Shown: positions 32,883 to 42,303, numbered from the stretch's first letter. The stretch: 51,971 nt of DNA from an uncultured Bacilli bacterium (GCA_934130545.1 CAKOYD010000008.1:1-51971), one strand, 5' to 3'. Made by a program: numbers and translations. The notes: generated by a model from the letters alone, not told the origin.

Positions 32883-33388
32883 TAAATATAGTATTATACG
32901 AACCGGAAATACCAACAAATACCGGAAACATTATGCGAACATGCGCTGCCACTAATGCACATTTACACTTAATCGAACCATTAGGATTTAAATTAGATGA
33001 AAAGAGTATTAAAAGAAGTGGAGTAAACTATATTGATAAAGTAGTTTATACTGTATATAAAGACTTTGATGATTTCTTAAGTAAAAATAAAGGTGAGTTC
33101 TATTTCTTTACTAGATATGGAAATCATCCTCATACAGATTTTGATTTTTCTGACACGACTAAAGATATTTATCTATTTTTTGGAAAAGAAAGTACCGGAA
33201 TACCTAAGCAGATTTTAAGAAACTACTTACCTAGATGTGCTAGAATTCCGACAACTGATAATGTAAGAAGCCTAAATTTATCAAATTGTGTAGCTTTAGT
33301 ATTATACGAAGTATTAAGACAACAAGACTATCCCGGCTTATTAAGAACTGAACCATTTAAAGGAGAAGATTGGTTATTGAAAGACTAG
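32879..33388 (+). CDS. trmL: tRNA (cytidine(34)-2'-O)-methyltransferase TrmL
   Basis: This 169-residue SPOUT-fold enzyme has the start MINIVLYEPEIPTNTGNIMR, the FFGKESTGIP loop and the knot motif IPTTDNVRSLNLSNCVALVL, all typical of TrmL/CspR. It methylates the wobble ribose of certain tRNA-Leu. The gene overlaps the upstream membrane protein by four bases (ATGA) and is followed by a weak palindromic terminator at about 33377-33397. Confidence 0.95.
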   Translation: MINIVLYEPEIPTNTGNIMRTCAATNAHLHLIEPLGFKLDEKSIKRSGVNYIDKVVYTVYKDFDDFLSKNKGEFYFFTRYGNHPHTDFDFSDTTKDIYLFFGKESTGIPKQILRNYLPRCARIPTTDNVRSLNLSNCVALVLYEVLRQQDYPGLLRTEPFKGEDWLLKD

Positions 33389-33397
33389 TCTTTTTTT
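33377..33397 (+). terminator. Weak terminator after trmL
   Basis: AAAGACTAGTCTTT is a 14-base perfect palindrome that overlaps the trmL stop codon and runs into a seven-T tract. The stem is short and AT-rich, so it may only partly terminate. Confidence 0.45.
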
Positions 33398-33480
33398 CAC
33401 GTTAAAGTTAACTAACTAATATCTTTACAAACAATATTCCCTCTGCTAAAATTATCTTAATATTAAGCCTAATAATATTT

Positions 33481-33510
33481 TTGCAATAAAGCCGTTAAAT
33501 ATGGTATAAT
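33481..33510 (+). promoter_or_regulatory. Promoter of DUF951-abgT-ychF operon
   Basis: TTGCAA (33481-33486) and TATAAT (33505-33510) are spaced 18 bases, with an extended -10 TGG before TATAAT. Confidence 0.7.
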
Positions 33511-33536
33511 AGAATATATTTAAGGAGGTCAAATTA

Positions 33537-33722
33537 ATGAAAGTTGATTATAAACTAAATGATATTGTCATTATGAAAAAACCTCATCCATGTGGAAGCA
33601 ATAAATGGCAAATAGTAAGAGTAGGAGCCGACATAAAAATTAAATGTTTAAATTGTGGACGTACTATTATGTTAGAAAGAGTAGAATTTAATAAAAAGAT
33701 AAAAAAGGTGGTTATTGAATGA
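33537..33722 (+). CDS. DUF951 family protein (YyzM-like)
   Basis: The 61-residue protein contains MKKPHPCGSNKW and IKCLNCGRTIML, the conserved DUF951 features with three cysteines that may bind zinc. In many Firmicutes this gene lies just upstream of ychF, as here with one gene between. Its function is not known. Its stop overlaps the abgT ATG by four bases and it has a strong AAGGAGG site. Confidence 0.9.
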   Translation: MKVDYKLNDIVIMKKPHPCGSNKWQIVRVGADIKIKCLNCGRTIMLERVEFNKKIKKVVIE

Positions 33723-35257
33723 AAAAGAAAAATATAAAACTGCATCCTGCTTTAGTATTATTATTTTTAACAGTATTTATCATGATACTAAGTAGTATTG
33801 GTAGTATTCTTCACTTAGAAACAAGTTATTATACAGTAAACTCTGTCACAGGTTCGCTAGAAAGAAATATTGTAACTATTAAGAACTTATTTAATCGTAC
33901 AGGTATTCAATATTGGATTAGTAATATGATTCCTAACTTCATTAATTTTGCCCCACTAGGTACAATTATCGTTGGCTTAATGGGAGTAGGAGTTGCTTAT
34001 AAGTCAGGCTTCCTAAACGCACTATTCAAATTAATAAGTAAGAAAGTACCAAAAAAAGCAATAACTTTCTTAGTAGTATTAATAGGTATTGTCTCATCAA
34101 TGTTTTTCGAAACAGCCTATGTCATTATAATACCACTATCAGCAATATTATTTATGAATATTGGGAGACACCCTTCGGGAGGGATATGTGCCTCATATGC
34201 TGGAATAACATTTGGTTATGGTGCTAATGTAATTGTTAATGGACTAGATAGTATATTATTAAAATATACTCAAACAGCCACAACAATTCTCGATCAAACA
34301 TATACAGTAAGTACCTGGGGTAATATTGTATTAACTATTATTAGTACCTTTGTATTAGCCTATGTCGGAATGATCATTACTGAAAAGTTCATTGTTGCTA
34401 AACTAGGAAGATATACACCAAGTGAAGAGGAAGAAGAAAGCATAAGCAAAGAAATAACTAAAAAAGAAACTAAAGGTGTTATAATTTCATTGTTAACAAT
34501 ATTATTAACATCATTAGTATTACTATATTGCCTAATACCAGGATTACCATTCTCAGGCTTATTACTGGATTTAAAAGTAGATGGTTACTTAAATCAACTA
34601 TTTGGTACAACATCATACTTTAATCAAGGTGCCGTATTTATCTTTAGTGCCCTATTGATATTAGCAGGACTAGTATATGGTATGAGAGTAAAAACAATTA
34701 AAAATAATCGTGATTTAGTTAATGGTATGAGTTATTATTTAAATAGTTTCTCATCAATAATAGTCTTAATCTTCTTTGCATCACAACTATGTGCTATATT
34801 TAAAGAAACAAATATTGGAGTATTTATCACAGTATCTCTTACTGAATTATTAGAAAACTTAAACCTAACAGGCTTATTACTAATTGTTGTATCATTTATA
34901 ATTATAATAATATCAACAATATTTGTTCCAAAAACCTCTACTAAATGGGCAATTATGTCACCGGTAATCGTACCACAATTCATGCGAAGTTCGTTCTCAC
35001 CAGAGTTTGCTCAAGCCGTATATCGAGCAGCTGATAGTGCTATTAAAGGAATATCACCATTCTTTACATACTTTGCCATCTTAATTGGTTTCTTACAAAT
35101 ATATAATAAGAAAAAGAATGATGTTATAACAATAACTGACGCGATGGGATTAATGACTCCATACACAATAGCCTTTACAATTACATGGTTATTGATTATA
35201 CTAGGATTTTATATTATTGGCCTACCTATCGGTATCGGTGTAAGACCAATGTTATAA
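33719..35257 (+). CDS. AbgT-family transporter
   Basis: The 512-residue protein is a polytopic membrane protein with the AbgT pattern: an early FINFAPLGTIIVGLMGVGVA, GITFGYGANVIVNGLD in the middle, and SPVIVPQFMRSSFSPEFAQ near the end. AbgT members import p-aminobenzoyl-glutamate or export sulfonamide-like folate antagonists by proton exchange. Which applies here is uncertain, although folate salvage would suit an organism with reduced biosynthesis. It overlaps DUF951 by four bases and lies 20 bases before ychF. Confidence 0.88.
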   Translation: MKKKNIKLHPALVLLFLTVFIMILSSIGSILHLETSYYTVNSVTGSLERNIVTIKNLFNRTGIQYWISNMIPNFINFAPLGTIIVGLMGVGVAYKSGFLNALFKLISKKVPKKAITFLVVLIGIVSSMFFETAYVIIIPLSAILFMNIGRHPSGGICASYAGITFGYGANVIVNGLDSILLKYTQTATTILDQTYTVSTWGNIVLTIISTFVLAYVGMIITEKFIVAKLGRYTPSEEEEESISKEITKKETKGVIISLLTILLTSLVLLYCLIPGLPFSGLLLDLKVDGYLNQLFGTTSYFNQGAVFIFSALLILAGLVYGMRVKTIKNNRDLVNGMSYYLNSFSSIIVLIFFASQLCAIFKETNIGVFITVSLTELLENLNLTGLLLIVVSFIIIIISTIFVPKTSTKWAIMSPVIVPQFMRSSFSPEFAQAVYRAADSAIKGISPFFTYFAILIGFLQIYNKKKNDVITITDAMGLMTPYTIAFTITWLLIILGFYIIGLPIGIGVRPML

Positions 35258-35277
35258 TAAAGAAAGGAAGTAATAAA

Positions 35278-36378
35278 ATGAGTTTAACTGCCGGAATAGT
35301 CGGTTTACCTAACGTTGGTAAATCAACCCTATTTAACGCAATTACCAAAAAACATATTTTAGCGGCCAATTATCCATTTGCCACTATCGACCCTAATGTT
35401 GGTGTAGTTACTGTTCCTGACAAAAGAATGTTAACACTAGAAAACATGTACACACCAGAAAGAACAATACCAACAACCTATGAATTTACTGATATTGCTG
35501 GATTAGTAAAAGGAGCCTCTAAAGGAGAAGGACTAGGAAACAAATTCTTATCTCATATTAGAGAAGTAGATGCTGTTGTAGAAGTAGTTCGCTGCTTTGA
35601 AGACACAAATATAATTCACGTAGATGGTAATGTTGATCCAATCAGAGATATAGAAATAATAAATGTTGAATTAATCTTATCAGACTTAGAAATTATTGAT
35701 AATAGAATTAATCGTATTGGTAAGAAAGCCACTATGACTAAAAACAAAGATGAGTTAAAAGAAATAGAATTACTAAACAAGCTAAAAACAGCCTTTGAGC
35801 AAAACATCCCTGCTAGAAAATTGAATTTAGATGATGATGAAAAGTTTATCTTAAAATCATTTAATCTAATAACAATGAAACCTATAATTTATGTTGCTAA
35901 TGTCAAGGAATCAGATCTTAATAATGGTGGAAATACTTATGTTGAACAAGTTAAAGAATATGCTAAAAAAGAAAATAGTGAAGTAGTAATGATTTGTGCT
36001 AAAGTAGAAAGTGAATTAGCCGAACTAGAAGAGGAAGAAAAAGAATTGTTTTTACAAGAACTAGGCATCCCCGAATCAGGACTAGACCAATTAATTAAAA
36101 AAACTTACTCATTATTAGGGCTAGCCACATACTTTACAGTAGGTTCTGATGAAGTAAAAGCCTGGACATTTAAATTAGGTATGAAAGCACCCGAATGTGC
36201 TGGCCTAATTCACTCTGACTTTGAAAAAGGCTTTATTAAAGCTGAAGTAATGAGTTATGATGATTTAATCGAATGTGGTAGTGAAAAAGAAGTAAGAGAA
36301 AAAGGAAAAATGCGTCTTGAAGGGAGGGAATACATTATGAATGATGGAGATATCTGTCATTTTAGATTCAATGTATAA
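35278..36378 (+). CDS. ychF: Redox-regulated ATPase YchF
   Basis: The 366-residue P-loop protein has GLPNVGKSTLFNAITK, DIAGLVKGASKGEGLGNKFL and, in place of the usual GTPase specificity motif, the YchF-type NVKESD that favours ATP. A coiled region and a C-terminal TGS domain (TFKLGMKAPECAGLIHSDFE) follow. YchF/OLA1 binds ribosomes and is linked to stress responses. The ATG at 35278 follows AAAGGAAG, while an earlier in-frame start at 35185 lies inside abgT. It is in the operon led by DUF951. Confidence 0.96.
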   Translation: MSLTAGIVGLPNVGKSTLFNAITKKHILAANYPFATIDPNVGVVTVPDKRMLTLENMYTPERTIPTTYEFTDIAGLVKGASKGEGLGNKFLSHIREVDAVVEVVRCFEDTNIIHVDGNVDPIRDIEIINVELILSDLEIIDNRINRIGKKATMTKNKDELKEIELLNKLKTAFEQNIPARKLNLDDDEKFILKSFNLITMKPIIYVANVKESDLNNGGNTYVEQVKEYAKKENSEVVMICAKVESELAELEEEEKELFLQELGIPESGLDQLIKKTYSLLGLATYFTVGSDEVKAWTFKLGMKAPECAGLIHSDFEKGFIKAEVMSYDDLIECGSEKEVREKGKMRLEGREYIMNDGDICHFRFNV

Positions 36379-36384
36379 GTAGTT

Positions 36385-36753
36385 ATGAAAAAAATATTTA
36401 TCTTATTAATATTAACACTATGTCTAACAGCTTGTGGTGATAAGGGATATAAAATTATCACTTCCACAGAAGCTCAAGACTTATTAAAAAATGATGCCAT
36501 ATTAATTGATGTAAGAAGTGCTGAAGAACATAATAAGTTCTATATTAAAGATTCAATTAATGTCCCACTAGATAACATCCAAGAATTACCTGATTTAATT
36601 GAAGATAAAGAAACAGTTATAATTCTATATTGTCAAACAGGAGAAAGAAGTAAAGAAGCTGCTAAAGAATTAGCTAAATTAGGCTATAAAAATTTATATA
36701 GTCTAGATGGTGGATTAATTAATTGGGGCTATGGCGTAGAAGAAGGTGCATAA
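36385..36753 (+). CDS. Rhodanese-domain lipoprotein
   Basis: The 122-residue protein begins with a signal peptide ending in the lipobox LTAC (Cys17), so it should be a membrane-anchored lipoprotein on the outer face. The rest is a single rhodanese domain with the active-site loop CQTGERS and the conserved DVRSAEEH and GYKNLYSLDGG motifs. It could move sulfane sulfur or sense thiols outside the cell. It overlaps rlmB by one base in an operon. Confidence 0.9.
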   Translation: MKKIFILLILTLCLTACGDKGYKIITSTEAQDLLKNDAILIDVRSAEEHNKFYIKDSINVPLDNIQELPDLIEDKETVIILYCQTGERSKEAAKELAKLGYKNLYSLDGGLINWGYGVEEGA

Positions 36754-37463
36754 TGTATATCTACGGTAAAAATGTTGCAAAAGAAAAACTAAAACACCCA
36801 ACAGATGTTGTTCAAGTATATTTAAGTTCTAAATTTAAAGATAAAGAAATAGAAGACTTACTAACCGTATCTAAAATAAAAACAACATATTTAAATAATA
36901 AAATAATGGATAATAAAGTAAATGGATTACATCAAGGAATAATAATTGAAGTATCTGATATTAAAACATATAATCTTGACATAATAAAAAAATTTACAAG
37001 TAAAAATCCCGTTATTGTTATGTTAGATCACCTAGAGGACCCTCATAACTTTGGTGCTATTATAAGAACATCTTATGCTTTAGGAATAGATGCTATAATT
37101 ATTCCTAATGACCGAAGTGTCGATATAACACCAACCGTGGTCAAAACATCAGCCGGCGCAATTTACAATATTCCAATTATCAAAGTACCAAACCTTACAA
37201 ATACAATCGAAAAGTTAAAGAAAGAAGGCTATTGGATTGTGGGAACTGACATGCAAGGCGATAATTATTGTGAATTAAAATATGATATGCCAACTTGTCT
37301 AATAATTGGAAATGAAGGTAAAGGTATGAGTAAAATAGTTAAAAATAACTGTGATTACTTAGTATCTATCCCCATGGAAGGCCAAATAGATAGCCTAAAT
37401 GCTTCTGTATCATGTGGAATTATTTTATCAGAAATAAAAAGACAAAGGAGAAATAGTGAATAA
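36753..37463 (+). CDS. rlmB: 23S rRNA (guanosine-2'-O)-methyltransferase RlmB (TrmH family)
   Basis: The 236-residue protein has an N-terminal L30e-like binding domain and a SPOUT methyltransferase domain with MLDHLEDPHNFGAIIRTSYA, IGNEGKGMS and IPMEGQIDSLNASVSCGI. This matches RlmB/YacO, which methylates G2251 in 23S rRNA. The ATG at 36753 overlaps the rhodanese stop; an in-frame ATG at 36723 lies inside that gene. It is directly upstream of the SigH-like factor, as in Bacillus except that rae1 (yacP) is missing. Confidence 0.92.
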   Translation: MYIYGKNVAKEKLKHPTDVVQVYLSSKFKDKEIEDLLTVSKIKTTYLNNKIMDNKVNGLHQGIIIEVSDIKTYNLDIIKKFTSKNPVIVMLDHLEDPHNFGAIIRTSYALGIDAIIIPNDRSVDITPTVVKTSAGAIYNIPIIKVPNLTNTIEKLKKEGYWIVGTDMQGDNYCELKYDMPTCLIIGNEGKGMSKIVKNNCDYLVSIPMEGQIDSLNASVSCGIILSEIKRQRRNSE

Positions 37464-38037
37464 CGACGATATTGAATTAGTTTTACAAGCCCAAGAAAAT
37501 GATGAAGATGCTAAAAATTATTTATATCAAAAATACCATCCATTACTAGAAAAGAAAAGCTATGAAATATATAAATTATTGCAAAATAAAGGTATTGACA
37601 TAAACGATGTCTACCAAGAAGTATTATTAATCTTTGAAATGGCTATTAACGAATACGATCCAGAAAAAGATGCAAGTTTTTATACATTTCTTAACATTTG
37701 TCTAAAAAATAAAAACAATAATTTAATAGCCCGCCATAATAATAATCGAAATAAAATACTAAATGAGTCAATATCTATGGAAAGTGTTGAAAATATTGAT
37801 ACTAATCATGCTAGTAGAAAGTTAGAAGAAGAATTTTTCGATGGCGAAAGCACTAAAGAATTATATAGTAAAATAAAAGAACACCTAACTAGCCAAGAAT
37901 ATGAAGTATTTTGCTTAAAAGCGGATAATATTCCCATAAAAGAAATAGCTAAAAGATTAAATAAAGATACTAAAACAATCTATAATGCTTTACAACGAAT
38001 AAAATTAAAAGTAAAAGATATAATAAAAGAAGAATAA
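37456..38037 (+). CDS. Sigma-70 family factor, SigH-like
   Basis: The 193-residue protein has sigma region 2 (DINDVYQEVLLIFEMAINEY, FYTFLNICLKNKNNN) and region 4 with a helix-turn-helix ending (IPIKEIAKRLNKDTKTIYNA). The position after rlmB and the length match Bacillus sigH, which drives competence and early sporulation genes. Region 1.1 and 3 are absent as in SigH. The GTG start at 37456 overlaps rlmB and follows AGGAG. In this lineage it may control a competence or stress regulon; no sporulation genes beyond the SpoVIF-like one are in the window. Confidence 0.82.
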   Translation: MNNDDIELVLQAQENDEDAKNYLYQKYHPLLEKKSYEIYKLLQNKGIDINDVYQEVLLIFEMAINEYDPEKDASFYTFLNICLKNKNNNLIARHNNNRNKILNESISMESVENIDTNHASRKLEEEFFDGESTKELYSKIKEHLTSQEYEVFCLKADNIPIKEIAKRLNKDTKTIYNALQRIKLKVKDIIKEE

Positions 38038-38060
38038 CAATATTTGGAAACTTCTTTTTT
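38026..38060 (+). terminator. Possible terminator after the sigma factor gene
   Basis: AAAGAAG (38026-38032) can pair with CTTCTTT (38051-38057), and a T-tract overlaps the 3' arm. The loop of 18 bases is large, so the call is weak. Confidence 0.35.
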
Positions 38061-38083
38061 AATGTCAAAAATTTAAATAAATG

Positions 38084-38092
38084 TGTTATAAT
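38084..38092 (+). promoter_or_regulatory. Extended -10 promoter of uvrA
   Basis: TGTTATAAT (TGn plus consensus TATAAT at 38087-38092) precedes AAGGAGAAGTG and the uvrA ATG. No LexA-type box was recognised. Confidence 0.55.
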
Positions 38093-38116
38093 ATCACATC
38101 AAGGAGAAGTGAAATA

Positions 38117-40927
38117 ATGGATAAAATAATAATTAAAGGTGCTAGAGAAAATAATTTAAAGAATATTGATGTAGAAATACCTAAAAATAAATTAGTTGTC
38201 ATCACCGGAGTATCAGGTTCGGGGAAAAGTTCATTAGCTTTTGATACAATATATGCTGAAGGACAAAGAAGATATGTTGAGAGTCTATCTTCTTATGCTA
38301 GACAATTTTTAGGAGCTACTGAAAAACCACTAGTAGATAGTATTGAAGGATTATCACCATCAATTAGTATTGATCAAAAAACTACTAATAAAAATCCTCG
38401 TTCAACTGTTGGTACTACAACTGAAATATATGATTATTTAAGATTGTTATTCGCTAGAATTGGTACTCCATATTGTCCAACTCACAAAGTTCCTATTACA
38501 TCTCAAAGTATTGAAGAAATGACAGATAAAGTACTAAGCCTTGAAGAAAATACTAAAATAATGATACTATCTCCCATAGTAAGAGGAGAAAAAGGAACAT
38601 TTAAAGACTTACTAGAAGATCTAAGAAAAGATGGTTATATCCGTGCTAAAATAGATGGTGAAATAATAGACCTAGCTAGTGATATTAACCTTGAAAAAAA
38701 TAAAAAACATAACATCTCTGTTGTAATAGATAGATTAATAATTAAAGAAGGTATTAGAAGTAGAGTATACGACTCAATAGAAACATCAACCAAATTATCT
38801 AAAGGTAAAGTTATAATTGATGTCGTAGATAAAGAAGAAATGCTTTTAAGCGAAAACTTTGCCTGCCCTTATTGTGATTATTCACTAGAAGAATTAGAGC
38901 CACGTATCTTTTCTTTCAATGCCCCATATGGCGCTTGTGATGATTGTAAAGGACTAGGAGTAAAATATAAACTAGATATTGATCTAGTTATTCCTGACCG
39001 TACTAAATCAATTAAAGAAGGTGCTATTAAAACAATAAATATTGATGAAGAAAGTAGTATAACAAGAACTGAATTAGATTGCGTAAGTAAAAAGTATCAT
39101 ATTGATTTAGATAAACCAATAAAAGATTTAACCAAAGAAGAATTAAATATTATCTTATATGGGTCACCTGATATTATAGAGTTTAATTATACTGCTAAGA
39201 ATGGTAATACAAGAAAAACAAAAGATTACTATGAAGGAATTATTACTAATCTTGAAAGAAGATATATTGAAACAAAAAGTTCTTGGATAAGAGAATGGAT
39301 TGAAGGATATATGCGTGAAATACCATGCCCAACATGTAAGTCATCTCGTTTAAAACCAAGCGTTTTATCAGTTTTAATAAACAAAAAAAATATCTATGAA
39401 GTATCTTGTATGTCTATAAGAGACTTAAAAGAATTTATTACTAACCTAAAATTAAATAAAGAACAACAAGAAATATCTGAAATCATTATTAAAGAAATAC
39501 TAAATAGATTAAACTTCTTAATTAATGTTGGACTTGATTACTTAACGTTAAGCAGAGGTGCTGGAACATTATCTGGAGGGGAAAGTCAAAGAATTAGACT
39601 AGCTACGCAAATAGGCTCAAGATTAACCGGAGTATTATATGTTCTAGATGAACCAAGTATTGGACTTCATCAACGTGATAATCAAAAACTAATAAACTCA
39701 TTATTAGAAATGCGTGATTTAGGAAACTCATTAATTGTTGTTGAGCATGATACAGATACTATGTTAGCAGCAGATTATCTAATCGATATTGGACCAGAAG
39801 CCGGTGAAAATGGTGGATATCTAGTTGCTTGTGGAACACCGGAAGAAGTTATGAAAAATGAAAATAGTTTAACCGGCAAATACTTAACCGGCAAATTAAA
39901 AATAGAAGTACCAAAATCAAGAAGAAAATTAACCGGCAAATATATTGAAATAAAAGGTGCTAAAGAAAATAACTTAAAAAATATTAATGTTAAAATCCCA
40001 TTAGGAAGTTTTGTTTGTATAACTGGAGTATCAGGTTCCGGAAAAAGTTCCTTAATTAACGAAATATTATACAAGAAACTAGCAAGTACTATATATAGTT
40101 CTAAAGATAAACCGGGATTATTTAAAGAAATAAAAGGTATTGATGAATTAGATAAAGTAGTCCAAATAACGCAAAATCCGATTGGACGTACCCCACGTAG
40201 TAATCCCGCTACTTATGTCGGAGTATTTGATGATATAAGAGACATCTTTACAGAAACTAAAGAAGCAAAAATGAAAGGCTATGACAAAGGAAGATTTAGT
40301 TTTAATGTCAAAGGTGGTAGATGTGAAGCTTGTTGGGGTGATGGTGTAAAAAAGATAGAAATGCACTTTTTGCCAGACGTCTATGTTCCATGCGAAGTAT
40401 GCCACGGCACTAGATATAATAAAGAAACACTACAAATCAAATACAAAGGTAAAAATATTTATGATGTTTTAGAAATGCGTGTTGATGAAGCAATAGAGTT
40501 CTTTGCCAACCATCCTAAAGTATTACACAAATTACAAACTCTAAAAGATGTTGGACTAGGCTATATTAAATTAGGCCAAAGTGCTACCACACTATCCGGA
40601 GGAGAAGCCGCTCGTGTTAAACTAGCCAAAGAATTGCAGAAAAAACCTACCGGAAAGAGTGTCTTTATTCTAGATGAACCAACAACCGGCTTACATTCTC
40701 ATGATATTAACAAATTATTAGTAATTTTAAACAGAATTGTTGATAACGGAGATACAGTAATTGTCATTGAACATAATCTAGATGTTATTAAAGTAGCAGA
40801 CTATATTATTGACTTAGGTCCTGAAGGTGGCGACTTAGGAGGAAAAGTAGTAGCCTGTGGAACACCTGAACAAATAACTAAAGTTGAAACTAGCTACACT
40901 GGTAAATATTTAAAAACTGTTTTGTAA
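38117..40927 (+). CDS. uvrA: Excinuclease ABC subunit A
   Basis: The 936-residue protein has two ABC ATPase halves, each with a Walker A (GVSGSGKSSLAFDTIYAEG and GVSGSGKSSLINEIL), signature LSGGESQRIRLA and LSGGEAARVKLA, and Walker B LDEPSIGLHQRD and LDEPTTGLHSHD. Both zinc modules are present (CPYCDYS with CDDCKG, and CEACWGDG with CEVCHG). UvrA recognises DNA damage and loads UvrB in nucleotide excision repair. The chosen ATG at 38117 has AAGGAGAAGTG upstream; an ATG twelve codons earlier lies within the promoter. No uvrB is adjacent. Confidence 0.98.
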   Translation: MDKIIIKGARENNLKNIDVEIPKNKLVVITGVSGSGKSSLAFDTIYAEGQRRYVESLSSYARQFLGATEKPLVDSIEGLSPSISIDQKTTNKNPRSTVGTTTEIYDYLRLLFARIGTPYCPTHKVPITSQSIEEMTDKVLSLEENTKIMILSPIVRGEKGTFKDLLEDLRKDGYIRAKIDGEIIDLASDINLEKNKKHNISVVIDRLIIKEGIRSRVYDSIETSTKLSKGKVIIDVVDKEEMLLSENFACPYCDYSLEELEPRIFSFNAPYGACDDCKGLGVKYKLDIDLVIPDRTKSIKEGAIKTINIDEESSITRTELDCVSKKYHIDLDKPIKDLTKEELNIILYGSPDIIEFNYTAKNGNTRKTKDYYEGIITNLERRYIETKSSWIREWIEGYMREIPCPTCKSSRLKPSVLSVLINKKNIYEVSCMSIRDLKEFITNLKLNKEQQEISEIIIKEILNRLNFLINVGLDYLTLSRGAGTLSGGESQRIRLATQIGSRLTGVLYVLDEPSIGLHQRDNQKLINSLLEMRDLGNSLIVVEHDTDTMLAADYLIDIGPEAGENGGYLVACGTPEEVMKNENSLTGKYLTGKLKIEVPKSRRKLTGKYIEIKGAKENNLKNINVKIPLGSFVCITGVSGSGKSSLINEILYKKLASTIYSSKDKPGLFKEIKGIDELDKVVQITQNPIGRTPRSNPATYVGVFDDIRDIFTETKEAKMKGYDKGRFSFNVKGGRCEACWGDGVKKIEMHFLPDVYVPCEVCHGTRYNKETLQIKYKGKNIYDVLEMRVDEAIEFFANHPKVLHKLQTLKDVGLGYIKLGQSATTLSGGEAARVKLAKELQKKPTGKSVFILDEPTTGLHSHDINKLLVILNRIVDNGDTVIVIEHNLDVIKVADYIIDLGPEGGDLGGKVVACGTPEQITKVETSYTGKYLKTVL

Positions 40928-40931
40928 AATA

Positions 40932-40979
40932 AAAAGATTTATAAAATGTATTAACTACATATCTATAAATCTTTTTTTA
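40932..40979. terminator. Strong bidirectional terminator between uvrA and cytidylate-kinase-like gene
   Basis: AAAAAGATTTATA (40932-40944) pairs with TATAAATCTTTTT (40965-40977), with an inner ATGTA/TACAT stem. T-runs leave the stem on both strands. The minus-strand gene's stop lies inside it. Confidence 0.85.
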
Positions 40980-41512
40980 TACCTATCTAAAATAATATCT
41001 GCCACTTCATCAGGAGTAATATAAGTAGTATCAATAACTAAATCATAATTACTCATATCTAGATTATCAACATGATATAAAGTTTTATAACGAGTATTTT
41101 CTGAATGTTGTCTTTTTATCATATCTTGCTTTTGTTCTTGAACAGTATTAAAAGATTCTGTGGCTTTTCTATTAGAATCATTAAAAGCCCTTCGAGCAGC
41201 TTCATCAAGATCTACCTTTAAGTATACTTTAAAAGAATCCGGGACAACATACCAACCAAGTCTAGCATCAATAATTAAATTGTCATGATTTTTAGCATAT
41301 TCTCTTGCACTTTCTTCAATACTTCTATCTATTTCTGGATGCATATCAACATAATCACAAAATGCAGATACACTCATCCCTTTCTCTTTAGCCAAACTTC
41401 TAAAATATTCCCCATTTCTATAAATAGTATAATTAAGTTCTTTCTCTAAAATATTAGATACAGTTCCCTTACCACTACCTAAATCACCAGCTAATGTAAT
41501 AATATTTCTCAT
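40955..41512 (-). CDS. Cytidylate-kinase-like P-loop kinase
   Basis: The 185-residue protein has a P-loop ITLAGDLGSGKGTVSNIL, a central RNGEYFRSLAKEKG and a DARLGWYVVPDSFKVYL segment, following the Cmk-like family 2 (AAA_33/cytidylate kinase-like) pattern that is distinct from the classic CMP kinase. The substrate is uncertain. The start at ATG 41512 follows GAGGTGAATAT; an upstream start at 41563 would lie before the promoter's transcript start. It is monocistronic. Confidence 0.75.
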   Translation of the reverse strand: MRNIITLAGDLGSGKGTVSNILEKELNYTIYRNGEYFRSLAKEKGMSVSAFCDYVDMHPEIDRSIEESAREYAKNHDNLIIDARLGWYVVPDSFKVYLKVDLDEAARRAFNDSNRKATESFNTVQEQKQDMIKRQHSENTRYKTLYHVDNLDMSNYDLVIDTTYITPDEVADIILDRYKKRFIDM

Positions 41513-41534
41513 ATATTCACCTCTATTAGTATCA

Positions 41535-41563
41535 AGTATATCATTAAAGAAATAATATATCAA
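41535..41563 (-). promoter_or_regulatory. Promoter of the cytidylate-kinase-like gene
   Basis: On the minus strand TTGATA (41563-41558) and TATACT (41540-41535) are spaced 17 bases, ahead of the ribosome site GAGGTGA. Confidence 0.7.
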
Positions 41564-41582
41564 TGAAATATTTTAATAATTA

Positions 41583-41591
41583 TGGTATAAT
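41583..41591 (+). promoter_or_regulatory. Extended -10 promoter of the zinc-ribbon membrane protein operon
   Basis: TGGTATAAT (TATAAT at 41586-41591) lies 26 bases before the ATG at 41618. It diverges from the kinase promoter. Confidence 0.6.
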
Positions 41592-41617
41592 ACATATAAG
41601 GATAGAGAGGGAAAATT

Positions 41618-42289
41618 ATGAAATTAGAGTTTGGTAGATGTCCAAAATGTCAAAGTATTATTGAATTAAATAGTAATAAAATATTTATTTGCCCATATTG
41701 TGAAGAAAAAATAACTAAAGAGGATGCCAAAAATAATTTAGACTCAGAACTAAATGATAGAATAATTGCTAGCCAAATAGCAGAAACCGTTAACAAGGCC
41801 AAAAAAGAGCAAGAAAAAGGCAACTATTTAGAAGCAAGTAAACTATATCATGAAGTCATATCCATAAATCCATATAATATTGAATCATATATTGGACTTA
41901 TTATCACAAAAACAGATAACTTTACTAAAAAACCAATTATAAAAAATTGCACATTAGAAACAGTAAATATTAAAGAACTAGAAAAAATTATTGAAATATT
42001 GTCAAAATTAAGTAAAAATGAATACTCTGATTTTATAAATCAAACAAAACTATATATTGATAACTATCGTAAAATGGTTGAAGAAGTAGAAGACAATACT
42101 CTATATATCCAACTAAAAATGTTAAATGAAGATAATAATAAAGAAAAAGAAATAAAGAACCCTTATGTCAAAAAGATTCTCTATATTCTATGTCTTATTA
42201 TATCTATTATTATCTTTGTAATCGAACCAATATATGGCTTTATATTTTTAATAATATCATCAATTACAATTGGATTATTAAAAAAGTAG
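41618..42289 (+). CDS. Zinc-ribbon, helical-repeat membrane protein
   Basis: The N-terminus is a zinc ribbon (CPKCQSIIELNSNKIFICPY with a second CPYC pair), followed by a helical region with TPR-like LEASKLYHEVISINPYNIES (about residues 75-95), and two membrane helices at the C-terminus (about 188-222). It is probably anchored from its C-terminal end with the zinc ribbon in the cytoplasm. Such zinc-ribbon/TPR combinations are common in Firmicutes without known function. The next gene, a secreted nuclease, begins 14 bases after the stop. Confidence 0.7.
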   Translation: MKLEFGRCPKCQSIIELNSNKIFICPYCEEKITKEDAKNNLDSELNDRIIASQIAETVNKAKKEQEKGNYLEASKLYHEVISINPYNIESYIGLIITKTDNFTKKPIIKNCTLETVNIKELEKIIEILSKLSKNEYSDFINQTKLYIDNYRKMVEEVEDNTLYIQLKMLNEDNNKEKEIKNPYVKKILYILCLIISIIIFVIEPIYGFIFLIISSITIGLLKK

Positions 42290-42303
42290 TTAGGAGATAA
42301 AAT

